A stretch of DNA of 18,821 nt from RUG11551 sp045586185 (GTDB taxonomy: Bacteria; Planctomycetota; Planctomycetia; Pirellulales; Thermoguttaceae): positions 1-18,821 of the forward strand of contig JAZMZV010000167.1 of assembly GCA_045586185.1 (NCBI GenBank), read 5' to 3'. Below the pieces are notes generated by a model. It did not search any database, had not been told where the DNA came from, and saw nothing but the letters and a program-made list of their open reading frames with translations. Shown here piece after piece: positions 1 through 9,500 of the stretch; position 1 is the first letter of the stretch, and each line of letters opens with the position of its first letter. Made by a program: the position numbers and the translations under genes.

Positions 1-57
1 TGGCGATGAGGATGTTCAAAACCAAAATTATTATTCCCTTGTCAACGGAGAAAAAAT

Positions 58-3000
58 ATGGTCAAGCTTTCCAATCTGAATATTTCGTCCGCCCGCGTTT
101 TAACGAACGTTTGGGTTGCTGTGTTGGTTCTGTTTGCCAGCGTCAGTTTTGCTGACCCGGTTGTGTACACAGACGCTACGATTCCTGGCGCCAATATTGC
201 CATCGGGACAGACGGCGTTGAGTTCCAGCTGTCTGGGGCAAAATCGTATGATTATTCAATGTCTGGCTCCGGTTCGCTTTACAAAACCGGCGCAGGAACG
301 CTGACGCTGAATAAAAACGGCAGTACGTTTACCGGAGACGTTCATCTTGACGGAGGGAAAATAAAAGTTACGGTAGCGTGGACAGGAGAAAAATCTGCTT
401 TAGGAGCAGTTCAGTCTGGCAGAACAATTAACGTCAACAGCGGCGCCGAGTTGATTTTGGCTAATCAGGATATTTTTACTAACGCTCACAACGCTAATCC
501 AATTCTCTTTGTTGTAGACGGGGGAACGATCTCCAACTCAGGCGCCTATTACGATTACCTGACGAACGTTACATTTAAAAACGGCGGTAAACTCAATGCA
601 ACCGACGGCAACGCTACATGGAAGGCATTCAAACTGCATAACGTGAACATTGAACGCAGCGACAGGTCTGACCGCTCGCCAGCTGTTATTACCGCAGTTT
701 CAGGCAAGGCTAATGCCACGATCGCTTTCGGCGATATAAGCAATACTATAAAAGCGGGTAATTCGAGTTCGACCATCAATGTTGGTGAAATTACCAGCGC
801 AGACGGTTCCGTTGACGATAAGTCCGATCTTATTATTTCGGCAGTAATCGCAAACCCCTTGTATGACAGCAAACCCTATTCAAATGCAACTCAAATTGTT
901 AAAACGGGCGCCGGAACCATGGAATTGACCGCCGCCAATACCATTACCGGCAAGACGACCATTAATGCCGGAAAAATCAAACTGTCCGGCAGCGGTACGC
1001 TGGGAACTGGCGCGGTTGTCAACAATGCAACGCTGGAATTTGCTCACACGTCCAATCAAACCAGCTCCAACCTGATTTCCGGAACCGGATCTGTTATAAA
1101 AATCGGGTCAGGAACGCTGACACTGAGCAATATTAACAGTTCATTTACAGGGGATTTTATCATTGACGCTGGAGCTGTCAAGGTTACTGGCGGTTCAAAT
1201 GAAGACAACAGAACAAAATCCGCCCTGGGAGCAAGCAACGTTGAGGGAAGAAAGGTAATAATCAACAGCGGAGCCACTCTTGAACTTGCGGCTCAAGACG
1301 TTATGTGCGACACTCATGCCGATACAAAGCTTCTTTTTGTTGTCGACGGCGGAAAGATTACGAACTCCGGCGCCAATTTTAACTTTATTCAGAATGTAAC
1401 GTTAAAAAATGGCGCTAACATGCACGCTGCCAATGGAAACACGAGCTGGGAAGCGTACAAGATTCAAAACCTCCGTGTCGAACGCAGCGGCGACGCAGCA
1501 GCGTCTGCGGTATCGCTGACCGGCGCTAACAACGATCACGCTGTATTTTCATTTGGAGCAATTTCAAACAACATTACTACGGTCCCGGTTTCCATTTATG
1601 TTGAAGACATCACCAGCGCTAACGGGGCTTCAGATGCCGCTACAGACATTCTCATTTCCGCCAAAATTGTTGACGCGAACATTGACGGCAAAACCAAAAA
1701 GCCTGCTCCGATCGTCAAGTCTGGCGCTGGCACGCTGGAACTGAAAAACGCCGGCAATACATATTCAGGGAATTTGACAATTGACGAAGGAACAGTCAAG
1801 GTTACTGCCGGTTCCGCCAGCAACGGTAGAACAGCATCCGCCCTGGGCGCTGGCAACGTTACGGGAAGACTTGTTACCGTCAACGAAGGAGCCGTTCTCG
1901 ATTTGACAGTAGACAACGTTATCGTGAACGCTCATACCGATACAAAGCTGGCTATTGTCGTAGACGGCGGACAGATTATCAACTCTGGTTATAACTATCT
2001 TCAAAATCTCACGCTCAAAGACGGCGCTCAAGTTTACGCCGCCAACGGAGCGGAAGTTTGGAAGTCTTATAAATTCCATAACCTGAACGTTGTCCGCAAA
2101 TCTGCTGACGCCGCCGATTCGCCTGTTACTATTTCTTCGGATTTGAGTAAACCATACGCCACGATTGCGTTTGGCGCGAAAAGCGATACAATCAAAGTTA
2201 GAGACAACAACTCGATTTCGATCGTTACAGTTGAAGAAATCACCAGCGCAGACCCGTCCGTTAACGACAACATTTCGGACCTGGTTATTTCAGCTATCAT
2301 TGCCGACCCGATACACACCACCTCCGGCGCTCTTACCAACGCAACCCAAATTATTAAAGCAGGCGCGGGAACCATGGAATTAACCGCCGCCAATACCATT
2401 ACCGGCAAGACGACCATTTCCGGCGGTACTCTTAAACTGTCCGGCGACGGTACGCTGGGAACGGGCGCGGTTACAATAAACGAAAACGGAACTTTGGAAA
2501 TTGCATACGAAGACGCCTCAAAGTCTGTCAATTTTTCATCTGTATCGATGGCGGAAGACGATGTATTTCATGAAGGTTCTTCATTTAAGGTTACTTCCGG
2601 AAAAGTAACGTTCGGAACGACAGACGCAGCGCTCAATAATCTTTCCGGAGGTTATCTTGATGAAAACGGTCAAGCTCCAAATCCTGTTCCTGCAACGCTG
2701 ACTGTAGCAGGAAATTTAACGCTCAATAACGATCAGCTGACAAAATATATCGGGTCGATTACCGCCGACACAATCCAAAAGACTGGCGATGGAACGCTGC
2801 AAATCTATACCGGCGCAGAGGGACTGGTAAGCGCTGAAAGTCTGGTCGTTTCATCCGGTCGGCTGGACTTGAAAGGCTATATGGCTGGAAGCATTACGAT
2901 AGAAGACGCTGTCTTTTCTCCTGGCAACTCGATTGGAGAGGCGACGTTTGACGACGATTTTATTCTTGGCAGCGCTGCGTCAATGCTGTTGATGGAAATC

Positions 3001-3366
3001 GGCGGAGAAAATCCAAGTCAAAACGACTCTTTAATTGCAGGCGGAGATATTACGCTGAATGACGGTCTGATTTATTTGACGTTGTCAAGCAGCAGTACAT
3101 TTAGCCACGGCGACACGTTCACCGCAGTTTTGTCTGGAGACAACAGCGGCGACGCCGGATTTGGCGATGATCTGCTTAGCCATGTTCGCTCGTACTACTT
3201 CACCGACTTTGAATACATTCAGCTTGACGATTCATACGGCGAGAAGTATAAAGACAAGTTCGCCATTCGCGGACATTTTATTGACCACAACGCCGTTCCA
3301 GAACCGTCAACTTGGGCGCTGTTAGAGCTTGGGGTTGTCGTATTATTCCTGCGGAAGAGAAAGTAA
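58..3366 (+). CDS. PEP-CTERM sorting-domain protein with autotransporter-associated beta-strand repeats
   Basis: Predicted secreted surface protein of 1102 residues. An N-terminal signal peptide (hydrophobic stretch about residues 18-31, likely cleavage after SFA at 32) is followed by a long beta-helix-like region. That region contains several autotransporter-associated strand repeats of the type K-x-G-x-G-T-L-x-L, beginning near residues 75, 281, 348, 553 and 766. Residues 69-341, 342-549 and 550 to about 795 are three related large units. The C terminus (1080-1102) has VPEPSTWALL, a hydrophobic helix and a final RKRK: a PEP-CTERM sorting signal, in known families processed by an exosortase. 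No exosortase gene and no C-terminal type V beta-barrel are present here. The ATG at 58 is chosen because GGAG lies at 47-50, 7 nt upstream. The gene ends at a strong terminator. The binding target or matrix role is unknown. Confidence 0.9.
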   Translation: MVKLSNLNISSARVLTNVWVAVLVLFASVSFADPVVYTDATIPGANIAIGTDGVEFQLSGAKSYDYSMSGSGSLYKTGAGTLTLNKNGSTFTGDVHLDGGKIKVTVAWTGEKSALGAVQSGRTINVNSGAELILANQDIFTNAHNANPILFVVDGGTISNSGAYYDYLTNVTFKNGGKLNATDGNATWKAFKLHNVNIERSDRSDRSPAVITAVSGKANATIAFGDISNTIKAGNSSSTINVGEITSADGSVDDKSDLIISAVIANPLYDSKPYSNATQIVKTGAGTMELTAANTITGKTTINAGKIKLSGSGTLGTGAVVNNATLEFAHTSNQTSSNLISGTGSVIKIGSGTLTLSNINSSFTGDFIIDAGAVKVTGGSNEDNRTKSALGASNVEGRKVIINSGATLELAAQDVMCDTHADTKLLFVVDGGKITNSGANFNFIQNVTLKNGANMHAANGNTSWEAYKIQNLRVERSGDAAASAVSLTGANNDHAVFSFGAISNNITTVPVSIYVEDITSANGASDAATDILISAKIVDANIDGKTKKPAPIVKSGAGTLELKNAGNTYSGNLTIDEGTVKVTAGSASNGRTASALGAGNVTGRLVTVNEGAVLDLTVDNVIVNAHTDTKLAIVVDGGQIINSGYNYLQNLTLKDGAQVYAANGAEVWKSYKFHNLNVVRKSADAADSPVTISSDLSKPYATIAFGAKSDTIKVRDNNSISIVTVEEITSADPSVNDNISDLVISAIIADPIHTTSGALTNATQIIKAGAGTMELTAANTITGKTTISGGTLKLSGDGTLGTGAVTINENGTLEIAYEDASKSVNFSSVSMAEDDVFHEGSSFKVTSGKVTFGTTDAALNNLSGGYLDENGQAPNPVPATLTVAGNLTLNNDQLTKYIGSITADTIQKTGDGTLQIYTGAEGLVSAESLVVSSGRLDLKGYMAGSITIEDAVFSPGNSIGEATFDDDFILGSAASMLLMEIGGENPSQNDSLIAGGDITLNDGLIYLTLSSSSTFSHGDTFTAVLSGDNSGDAGFGDDLLSHVRSYYFTDFEYIQLDDSYGEKYKDKFAIRGHFIDHNAVPEPSTWALLELGVVVLFLRKRK
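892..1017 (+). repeat. Intragenic direct repeat, copy 1
   Basis: This stretch of the PEP-CTERM gene is nearly identical at the DNA level to 2347-2472, offset by exactly 1455 nt (485 codons). The centre, coding for GAGTMELTAANTITGKTTI, is conserved in both copies down to most third positions. That suggests recent duplication or gene conversion between units. Confidence 0.85.
2347..2472 (+). repeat. Intragenic direct repeat, copy 2
   Basis: Second copy of the repeat at 892-1017. It diverges mainly where copy 1 reads NAGKIKL and this one reads SGGTLKL, and both end in a shared GTLGTGAV segment. Confidence 0.85.
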
Positions 3367-3411
3367 ATGAAAGGCGGTAATGGAGCGAGCGCCGCAAGCG
3401 GAATTACGCAT

Positions 3412-3440
3412 CGGCAGGCGTAACGCCTGCCGAATTTTTT
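3412..3440 (+). terminator. Rho-independent terminator of the PEP-CTERM gene
   Basis: A perfect 9-bp GC-rich stem, CGGCAGGCG / CGCCTGCCG, with a 3-nt TAA loop is followed by AATTTTTT. It lies 45 nt after the stop codon and is oriented for the upstream gene. A weaker hairpin followed by TTCTTTTTT at about 3516-3549 could be a backup. Confidence 0.85.
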
Positions 3441-3508
3441 AAGCCGCAAAGAACGCAAAGAACGCATAGTAAATTTTAAAACTTCGCGAACTTTGCGAAC
3501 TTCGCGTG
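3441..3508. repeat. Interspersed repeat with 9-nt period (CGCAAAGAA and CTTCGCGAA)
   Basis: Two adjacent short tandem tracts have a 9-nt period: CGCAAAGAA twice plus CGCATAG (3445-3469), then CTTCGCGAA, CTTTGCGAA, CTTCGCGTG (3482-3508). Related tracts occur reversed at 6202-6228 and 18473-18507. They are non-coding and lie between convergent genes. Confidence 0.75.
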
Positions 3509-3563
3509 AGATTTACCCGGGCGGTTCAACGCAACCCGGTTCTTTTTTAGATAAAAGCGCCCG

Positions 3564-4724
3564 TTACGCCAGAGCGTCGCCCAGAATCTCTCTCAGCGCT
3601 TTCTCGTACGCGTTCGCCTGAACGAAGAAGCCGTAGTCGTTGGCGTGACAGTTGTCCATGGTTCCGTCGCCGTCTGCCGGCATCTGGCTTTTGCCGTCCA
3701 GATAGTACAAGCCCTTAACGCCGTCGGCGACGAGTTTTTCGTAACCTTCTCTATTGGCAACGCCGCGGGGGTCTTTCTCGTCGGCAAAGTCTGACCAGCA
3801 GGATCGGAACGGAGCAGGGTACCCTTCTACAATCAGAATCGGCGTGTCGGGATGCGCTTCTCTCAATTTGAGAACGCCTGGTACGAGTCGTTCCCGAATC
3901 AGTTCCGGCGTCATGTTGCGGTTGCAGTCCAGAACGTAGACCGACGGGTCGAGTTCCGCAAACGCTTCCATCATAACCGGCTCCATCCTTCCGTTCCCGG
4001 AAAAGCCGAAGTTCAAAACGTGAACGTCCAGCCGGCGCCCGGTCATGGCAACCGCACAGTTGGCGGTTCGGGAAGAACAGCCGCCCTGTAAAATCGACGT
4101 CCCGTAGAACAGAATCGGCTTTAGCTTGCGGGCGGGCGCCGCTTCAAAAATGGCTTCCTTTCTGACGCCAAGGCGGAACTTGGACATGCCGTTGTACGTC
4201 GGGAAGTAAATCATGAATTCCCGTTTCCCGTCTGGAACGGCTTCGCTGCGAATCGGTTGAACAACGAGGCTGTTTGAAAACTTACCGCCAATCATCTGGG
4301 CGAATCTCCATTTACCGGACGAATCGCGGCCGTAAATATCGACGCCGCTTTTCCCGGTTGCCGGCATGTGATACATCGCCAAGTCCTTGCCCCGCAGTTC
4401 AAAGGAAATATTCATCGGGCTGTTTGTTACAAATCGCAAAGCCAGTCCGGCAGAAGAACACGCCAGATTTCGCACCGCTGACGGAACTTTATCCATCCAT
4501 CGTTTCGGAAACCGGTCGAACGGATTATAGCGTTCTTCCCCTTCCCAGGCGCGCCCTTCGATGGGCATCGTTGCCGCATCGTACCAAACCCAGCCGTCTT
4601 TCTCTTCCACCGGATTGAACCCGATTTCCGGCGTAGCGGGCTGCTGGGCTTCTTCCGCCTTGACCGCAGCCGCAGCCATCGCCGCCGAAATTGCAGTCGT
4701 CTGAATAAACTGACGTCGTAACAT
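3564..4724 (-). CDS. Tat-exported SGNH/GDSL hydrolase family protein
   Basis: Predicted periplasmic or secreted esterase-type hydrolase, 386 residues. The N terminus MLRRQFIQ followed by an Ala-rich hydrophobic stretch is a twin-arginine signal. Residues about 45-190 resemble the beta-sandwich domain that precedes the catalytic domain in SsfX3-like SGNH enzymes. The catalytic domain opens with LFYGTSILQGG, where Ser210 is in the GDS-equivalent block (GTS here). It continues with NFGFSGNGRMEP, supplying the oxyanion-hole Gly and Asn. It ends with DNCHANDYGF, giving the Asp357/His360 pair. Substrate is not predictable; relatives act on acylated carbohydrates or other esters. The ATG at 4724 is supported by AAAGGAG at 4731-4737 in the correct orientation and by a promoter upstream. 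The gene stands alone, convergent with the PEP-CTERM gene and divergent from the gene at 5081. Confidence 0.88.
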   Translation of the reverse strand: MLRRQFIQTTAISAAMAAAAVKAEEAQQPATPEIGFNPVEEKDGWVWYDAATMPIEGRAWEGEERYNPFDRFPKRWMDKVPSAVRNLACSSAGLALRFVTNSPMNISFELRGKDLAMYHMPATGKSGVDIYGRDSSGKWRFAQMIGGKFSNSLVVQPIRSEAVPDGKREFMIYFPTYNGMSKFRLGVRKEAIFEAAPARKLKPILFYGTSILQGGCSSRTANCAVAMTGRRLDVHVLNFGFSGNGRMEPVMMEAFAELDPSVYVLDCNRNMTPELIRERLVPGVLKLREAHPDTPILIVEGYPAPFRSCWSDFADEKDPRGVANREGYEKLVADGVKGLYYLDGKSQMPADGDGTMDNCHANDYGFFVQANAYEKALREILGDALA

Positions 4725-4777
4725 TATAATCTCCTTTCGATATTGAAATATTTTGAAATCTGTCAGAACGTATATGT

Positions 4778-4806
4778 ATTATAAAACGTCAAAGAGAAAA
4801 AATCAA
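4778..4806 (-). promoter_or_regulatory. Sigma70-type promoter of the SGNH hydrolase gene
   Basis: On the minus strand, TTGATT (4806-4801) and TATAAT (4783-4778) are separated by 17 nt. The predicted transcript start, about 4771, gives a leader of roughly 47 nt containing the AAAGGAG ribosome-binding site. Confidence 0.6.
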
Positions 4807-5010
4807 CCGGGAAAGGGGGAAAAGAGAGGATTTTTTTGGAGTGCGACGGCTTGCCATCGCTTTCATACTTGACGGCAAGCCGTCAAGACCGTTATTATTC
4901 TTCGGCGGACTTCGTCTGCGACCCGAGAAGCGTTTTCGGCTGCGTCGCAGTATGCGAGCAGGGCAAAGGACAAGGCAAACAAGCCTCAAAATACAATTCT
5001 ATGTTCACTA

Positions 5011-5039
5011 TTGACAACGCTTTTTCATCCGTTTATAAT
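5011..5039 (+). promoter_or_regulatory. Perfect-consensus sigma70-type promoter
   Basis: TTGACA at 5011-5016 and TATAAT at 5034-5039 are separated by exactly 17 nt, so both boxes match the consensus completely. Initiation is expected near 5046, which leaves a leader of about 35 nt to the ATG at 5081. This helps exclude the in-frame ATG at 5051. Confidence 0.8.
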
Positions 5040-5080
5040 ACAAGCGTTTTATGCGTCGTTATCATTTGGAGTCGTTTACT

Positions 5081-6178
5081 ATGAAATTGCCCTCAACGCT
5101 TGCAATTATCGTTATTATCTGTCAATGTGCGATAAACCAATCCAGCGCTGATTATCAAACAAACAGCATTACCGCATCAGGACAAAAAAACGAAGCGGTT
5201 CAGAGCGCAGATATTTCTGACTATTCGTTTTTTACATCGGTTGAAACTGTGATTTACGGTAAAAATATTGATATATTGAACGTTCCTCTTCAGATAGAAG
5301 ACGGCGTTTCTTCTCTCGAATTGAATTATACGCTTCAAGACCTTTTCCCGTCATTAGCTTTTTTGATAAAAATCAGGGCGCTTGCTAATAGAATGGACGT
5401 CTTTCCAGTTGATTTAATAGCTCGAAGAGGGGAGTTTTGTTATTATCCTTACGGAGGCTGGACGAATATTCACCTTCGTACAGATTTAAATTATTCTCAA
5501 TGGAAACTTTTTTTCTCTTTTTGCTATTTAGCGTTGCACGCAACAGATGAGGATGTTGAATTCTGCATTAACGCGTTGCCTAACGAGAATCCAAAGGTTC
5601 AGGCGCTTCTGCTGTCAGTAATATACATTCACTCTTATCCTTGGTCAGATGCATTGATAAAATACAATCTCGACGTGTGCGATTATTCCAACAATTGGAG
5701 TTGGCTTGGGAAAAATATCATGTGTTTCCAGTTCAACTTTAAGAATAGCGTTCGTCCGGATTCGGAATTCCGACAACGATATAAAAGTATTATTTCGCAA
5801 TATGTTTCAGATGACAATATTGCTTTCGATAAATACGAACTAAATCATACTCAGTATCAGTTTCCAATCAGACTGCCATATACTATATCTAATCTGAATA
5901 ACGTAATATTAAAAAGTATAGAATATGAATACAATTATGCTCAAACGCGCAAGAGTCTTTGTTACAGCATAAAAGAACAGTATCCCGATAACTATCTTTC
6001 GATGATTTCAGATATACTGTACATATATTTTGAAGATGATTTATTTATACGCTTTGAAGGTTTTGGAATAGGTCCACGTGTTGGCAACGCCAGTTATAAG
6101 CCAAAGACCGTTGGACAGATTGCAGCGCAGCTTTTGGAATCGTGGGCAGCTCCAGACCCTGTGAAAATACCGCATTGA
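5081..6178 (+). CDS. Hypothetical secreted protein, AT-rich
   Basis: I do not recognise this 365-residue protein. The N terminus MKLPSTLAIIVIICQCAINQSSA is a short signal peptide; the Cys at 14 is a weak lipoprotein possibility, but no clear lipobox is present. The mature part is rich in Tyr, Asn, Ile and aromatic residues, has no obvious catalytic motif or repeat, and ends in LLESWAAPDPVKIPH. The start at 5081 is preferred over the in-frame ATG at 5051. GGAG sits at 5068-5071, 9 nt before it, and the signal peptide begins directly there. The coding sequence is visibly AT-richer than the neighbouring genes and uses many A/T-ending codons. It stands alone behind an ideal promoter, which is compatible with recent acquisition, but no mobility gene or flanking repeat proves that. 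Confidence 0.8.
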   Translation: MKLPSTLAIIVIICQCAINQSSADYQTNSITASGQKNEAVQSADISDYSFFTSVETVIYGKNIDILNVPLQIEDGVSSLELNYTLQDLFPSLAFLIKIRALANRMDVFPVDLIARRGEFCYYPYGGWTNIHLRTDLNYSQWKLFFSFCYLALHATDEDVEFCINALPNENPKVQALLLSVIYIHSYPWSDALIKYNLDVCDYSNNWSWLGKNIMCFQFNFKNSVRPDSEFRQRYKSIISQYVSDDNIAFDKYELNHTQYQFPIRLPYTISNLNNVILKSIEYEYNYAQTRKSLCYSIKEQYPDNYLSMISDILYIYFEDDLFIRFEGFGIGPRVGNASYKPKTVGQIAAQLLESWAAPDPVKIPH

Positions 6179-6201
6179 GAAGATAATAAAACTGGCGATT
6201 T

Positions 6202-6228
6202 CTTTGCGTTCTCTGCGTTCTTTGCGGC
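6202..6228. repeat. 9-nt-period repeat, inverted copy
   Basis: CTTTGCGTT, CTCTGCGTT and CTTTGCGGC follow one another without spacers. The tract is the reverse complement of the type seen at 3441-3469, including the shared GCCGCAAAGAACG core. Confidence 0.75.
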
Positions 6229-6366
6229 TTAAAAATTTTGCGGACTTCGTCCGCCTTGAAAAAACTTAGGTCGCCAGCAAGCTGGCTCCCTTTTAAAGAA
6301 GTTTTTTCAAAGATGAAAGAAAACTACTTTCAAAGAAAAAAGAGAAAAAGCAATTAATAAGAAAAC

Positions 6367-6430
6367 GCAAGCGACCAGCGGGAGCGGTTATTGGCAGGCG
6401 CGCGGCAGCGCGGATTGGGAGCGGCGCCTC
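6367..6430. repeat. Interspersed GC-rich intergenic element, copy B
   Basis: It begins GCAAGCGACCAGCGGGAGCG and ends GGGAGCGGCGCCTC. The same start and end recur at 15566-15631. Shorter relatives lie at 3382-3432 and 18269-18328. No coding potential is apparent. Confidence 0.65.
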
Positions 6431-6434
6431 GACA

Positions 6435-6509
6435 TGAGGGGAAAACCTTTTTTGAAAAAAAGGTTCTTCCCCTCAAACTCCCCTTTCCAAAAAACTTTAG
6501 AAAGGGGAG
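6435..6509. terminator. Tandem hairpins between convergent genes, likely transcription stop region
   Basis: Two hairpins lie back to back. The first (6435-6475) is nearly perfect: outer stem TGAGGGGAA / TTCCCCTCA, inner stem AACCTTTTTT / AAAAAAAGGTT and a minimal loop. The second (6478-6509 region) has a perfect 10-bp stem, CTCCCCTTTC / GAAAGGGGAG, around a 12-nt loop. Poly-T and poly-A runs sit inside the stems, so either strand could terminate here. Terminator function is inferred from position, 20 nt past the stop of the HzsA-like gene. Confidence 0.55.
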
Positions 6510-6528
6510 AAAACACAATTAATAACTA

Positions 6529-9500
6529 TCATTCTTCGCAGATAACCCGGAAGCCGACGTTGTAGACGCGCTGGTAGGTCGGGAAGCCGATTCTATACCC
6601 GTTGCGGCATTGAGCCGGGCGATCGTTCCAGCTGCCGCCGCGAGCGACTTTTTCCGTATCCAGGTTGCCGGCGTTGCGGCCGTCGTTGGCGTTGTACGGA
6701 TAGGCTTTGTAGTCGGACTGCGTCCATTCCGCAACGTTGCCGTTCATGTCGTACAGACCCCACGGGTTGGGCATGTATCGGGCGATGCCCTTCGAGCCGT
6801 GGTAGCCGGCGCGCTGCTTTTCGTACAGGTCAGCGTCCCAGCCGGGAACCATCTGGTTGTCGGACTGGTCAACGACGCGCGGCAGATACGTCTGCCAGAA
6901 CGCCGGGTTGTTGACCGGCTGCGGGTTGACGCCTGTTACAACAAACAGACGCATGGAGTTGTCCGCCATGTTCGCCTTGTCGCCGAACTGAACGTCGCAC
7001 TCGAACAGACGTCCGTTGTCGTTCTTTTCGGCTTTGCCCATGCCGTCAGACCACCAGAACGGTTTGTCGGTTCCGGCTTTCGCCGCCCATTCCCATTCGG
7101 CTTCGGTCGGCAGACGGAACTTCTTCCCCGTCTTGGCGGAAAGCCACTTGCAGAACTCGTTGGCTTTCTGCCAGGAAACGCGGATGACGGGCTGATCGTC
7201 GTGGTTGGCGGGATAGCCGCGGTGAACGTGGTCTTTCCATTGCTGGTCGATAAAGTTGCTTTCGTGAGTCGGGTCGAACTGATGGAACATTTCGTTGGTA
7301 ACTTCAGTCGTACCCATATAGAACGGTTTTTCAATCACGACTTCGTTTCGATTCGCTTCCGGACGCTTTTCGGAATCGTCGCCGATAACGAATTTTCCGG
7401 ACGGGATGTAAACCATATCCATCTTGACGCCGTTGCCGAGGTCGATCGACTGCGTCTTCGGTTCGTAGTTGTTGACAACCGCTTTCAGACCGGTGGGATT
7501 CTTCGTATTGGGCGTTTCCCACTTTTCGGGCTTGACGAAGTCCGGACGCGGCACGGCATCCATAACCGCGCCCTCTTCGGGATAATCGTCTACGTTGGCG
7601 TAGAGGGATCGGAGTTCCTGCGTTCTCTTTGCCATCGTTTGAACCTGCTGCAGACGTCCGCCCATGGTTGACGTCGCCACTTCTGACCACGTCGCGTTAT
7701 ACGGCATGTTCATGTCGATCCACAGCGCCAGCTCGCGGGCGGCGGTATCGTCCAGTTTGACGTTGTAATGGTTGCCGTCGCGCAGCATCTGCATCAGCGG
7801 GGACGTGTTATAGTAGTATTCCATCGGATAGAACATGTGTGTATCCGATTCCGGTCCCGGACGGCGCAGGAACGGCATCAAAGCCCAGTAGGAATTCCCC
7901 AAAGCGCGAGGTCCCGGTGCGATGTCTTTGAAGTTCGGACGGTTCGGCTTGGATCCGTCGTGGCAGCCGACGCAGTACTTGTCCAGAACGGGCTGAACTT
8001 CTTTTTTGAATCCAACCGGACGTTTCGGACCGTTAAACTCGACGATTCTGTCGGGAGCGCGGCGCGCCGCCATGTTGAACTTCGCCGGCGTTACAGAGTT
8101 CTGATTTTCGTGACAGCCGGAGCAGGTAACCTTTTCGCCCGGCATGCCTGTCAGCCAGGAACGCATGATTTGAAGCGCATTTCCGTGTTCGTCCAGCGGC
8201 TGTAACGCCAGCGGAACGTTGGACGGAATAACGAAGTTGGCGCTGCCGTCCGGCTCGACGTTGACTTCGCCCAGGAGGACTTTGCTGTCCCAGGACGTTT
8301 CTTCGCCCATGGCGTTGTGGTTGCCGATGCCGCGGTACCCATACTGATAGCCGAAAACGCGGAGCTTTTTGACCGTCCCGCGAGGGACGTTTTCCAAACC
8401 GGGGCCAAAATAGACGTCTGTAATGTAACAGACGGATTCTTTGTCTTTGTTAATCGTTCGGTCTGTAATAACCGGCGGACAGGGGCGTTCCTGAATCGCA
8501 AACGGTTCGTAGATTCCGAACTCCGGGGACTCTTTAATCAAAACCATGTTGTCGAACGTGTCGACCAGATACAAGCCCCATCTGTCCTGCGGAGTGGGCT
8601 GAGCGGAAACGAGGTAATAGTTTTCGTCCAGCGGGCAGGGGAAGAGGAACTTCGGCCACGAGCTGTCAACGAGCTGGTCTCTGATAATCGGCTCGACTTT
8701 TTTGTCGCGGAACGGAATCTGCTGAACGACGCCTTCCGCCTCTTTGCGGCCGCGTTTCGGATCGATAATATGCAGTTCGCCCATTCTGGCAACGCCGTGG
8801 TGTCCTGTTACAATCGTCGCGAACATCTTGGCGTTCTGACCCGGAATCGGCTTGGAATAGAACATGCTGTTGGGCCAGTATGAGCCGGATCCGTAGAGTT
8901 CAACCTGGTTTGTTCCGTCCGGATTCATGTTCATCATGATTCGGGTGAAGTAATGGTTGATGTCGACGTATTCCCAGCGCAGATACATGATTCGACCGTC
9001 GTTCATCAGGGTCGGGTTCCAGTCCTGATCCTGCTCGTACGTCAGCTGACGGCACGTTTTGAGGTCTTTTTCAACGCGGAAGATGTTGCCGACGTGCCCG
9101 GCGCCGCCGATGCACGGAACGCCCATCATGGACGCGCTGGAAACAAACAGGTACGAGCCGTCTGGAACGAAGCAGCCTTCGACGTTGTCGACGTCCGCGC
9201 CCATGAACGGGGAAATCTGCTTGAATTCCGGCTTTTCGCCCTTGAGAGCTTTTTCCAGATCGACTTCGTAAACTTCCCACGTGTTCTTGTCTGACTTGGC
9301 TGTAACGAGAATCTTTTTCGCGTCCCATTTCATGCAGATGTCGCCGATAAACGAATCGTAGGGGGCGTCGATAATCGGTTTAATGGGAGCGTCTTGATCG
9401 TGAATGGAAATAACGGCAAGCTGGTTGCCGTAATTGCCTTTACCGCGCGAGCAGTTGGACATCCAGTTGGACATCAAGCCCGCGTTTTTCGCCGTTCGGA

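Larger units (their letters stand above)
4725..5080. other. Divergent intergenic region, 356 bp
   Basis: The gap holds the two divergent promoters (4778-4806 minus, 5011-5039 plus). Between them are remnants of palindromic repeats. GACGGCTTGCC at 4845-4855 matches, inverted, part of the near-perfect palindrome CTTGACGGCAAGCCGTCAAG at 4868-4887. An imperfect GCGGAC/GTCTGC hairpin follows near 4904. No coding region is convincing here. Confidence 0.6.
6179..6528. other. Repeat-rich gene-free gap, 350 bp
   Basis: The gap lies between convergent genes and has no plausible ORF. In order it contains a 9-nt-period tract (6202-6228), a GCGGAC-TTC-GTCCGC hairpin (6240-6254), a GCCAGCAAGCTGGC palindrome (6273-6286), an A-rich stretch, one copy of an interspersed GC-rich element (6367-6430), and two strong hairpins (6435-6509). 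Confidence 0.7.

Noticed and set aside
555..2531. Antisense ORFs within the PEP-CTERM gene (555-872, 1596-1916, 2067-2531)
   Set aside because: They mirror the repeat structure of the sense gene and lack start signals or recognisable domains.
58..3366. Type V autotransporter
   Set aside because: The strand repeats are shared with autotransporters, but the C terminus is a PEP-CTERM signal and there is no beta-barrel.
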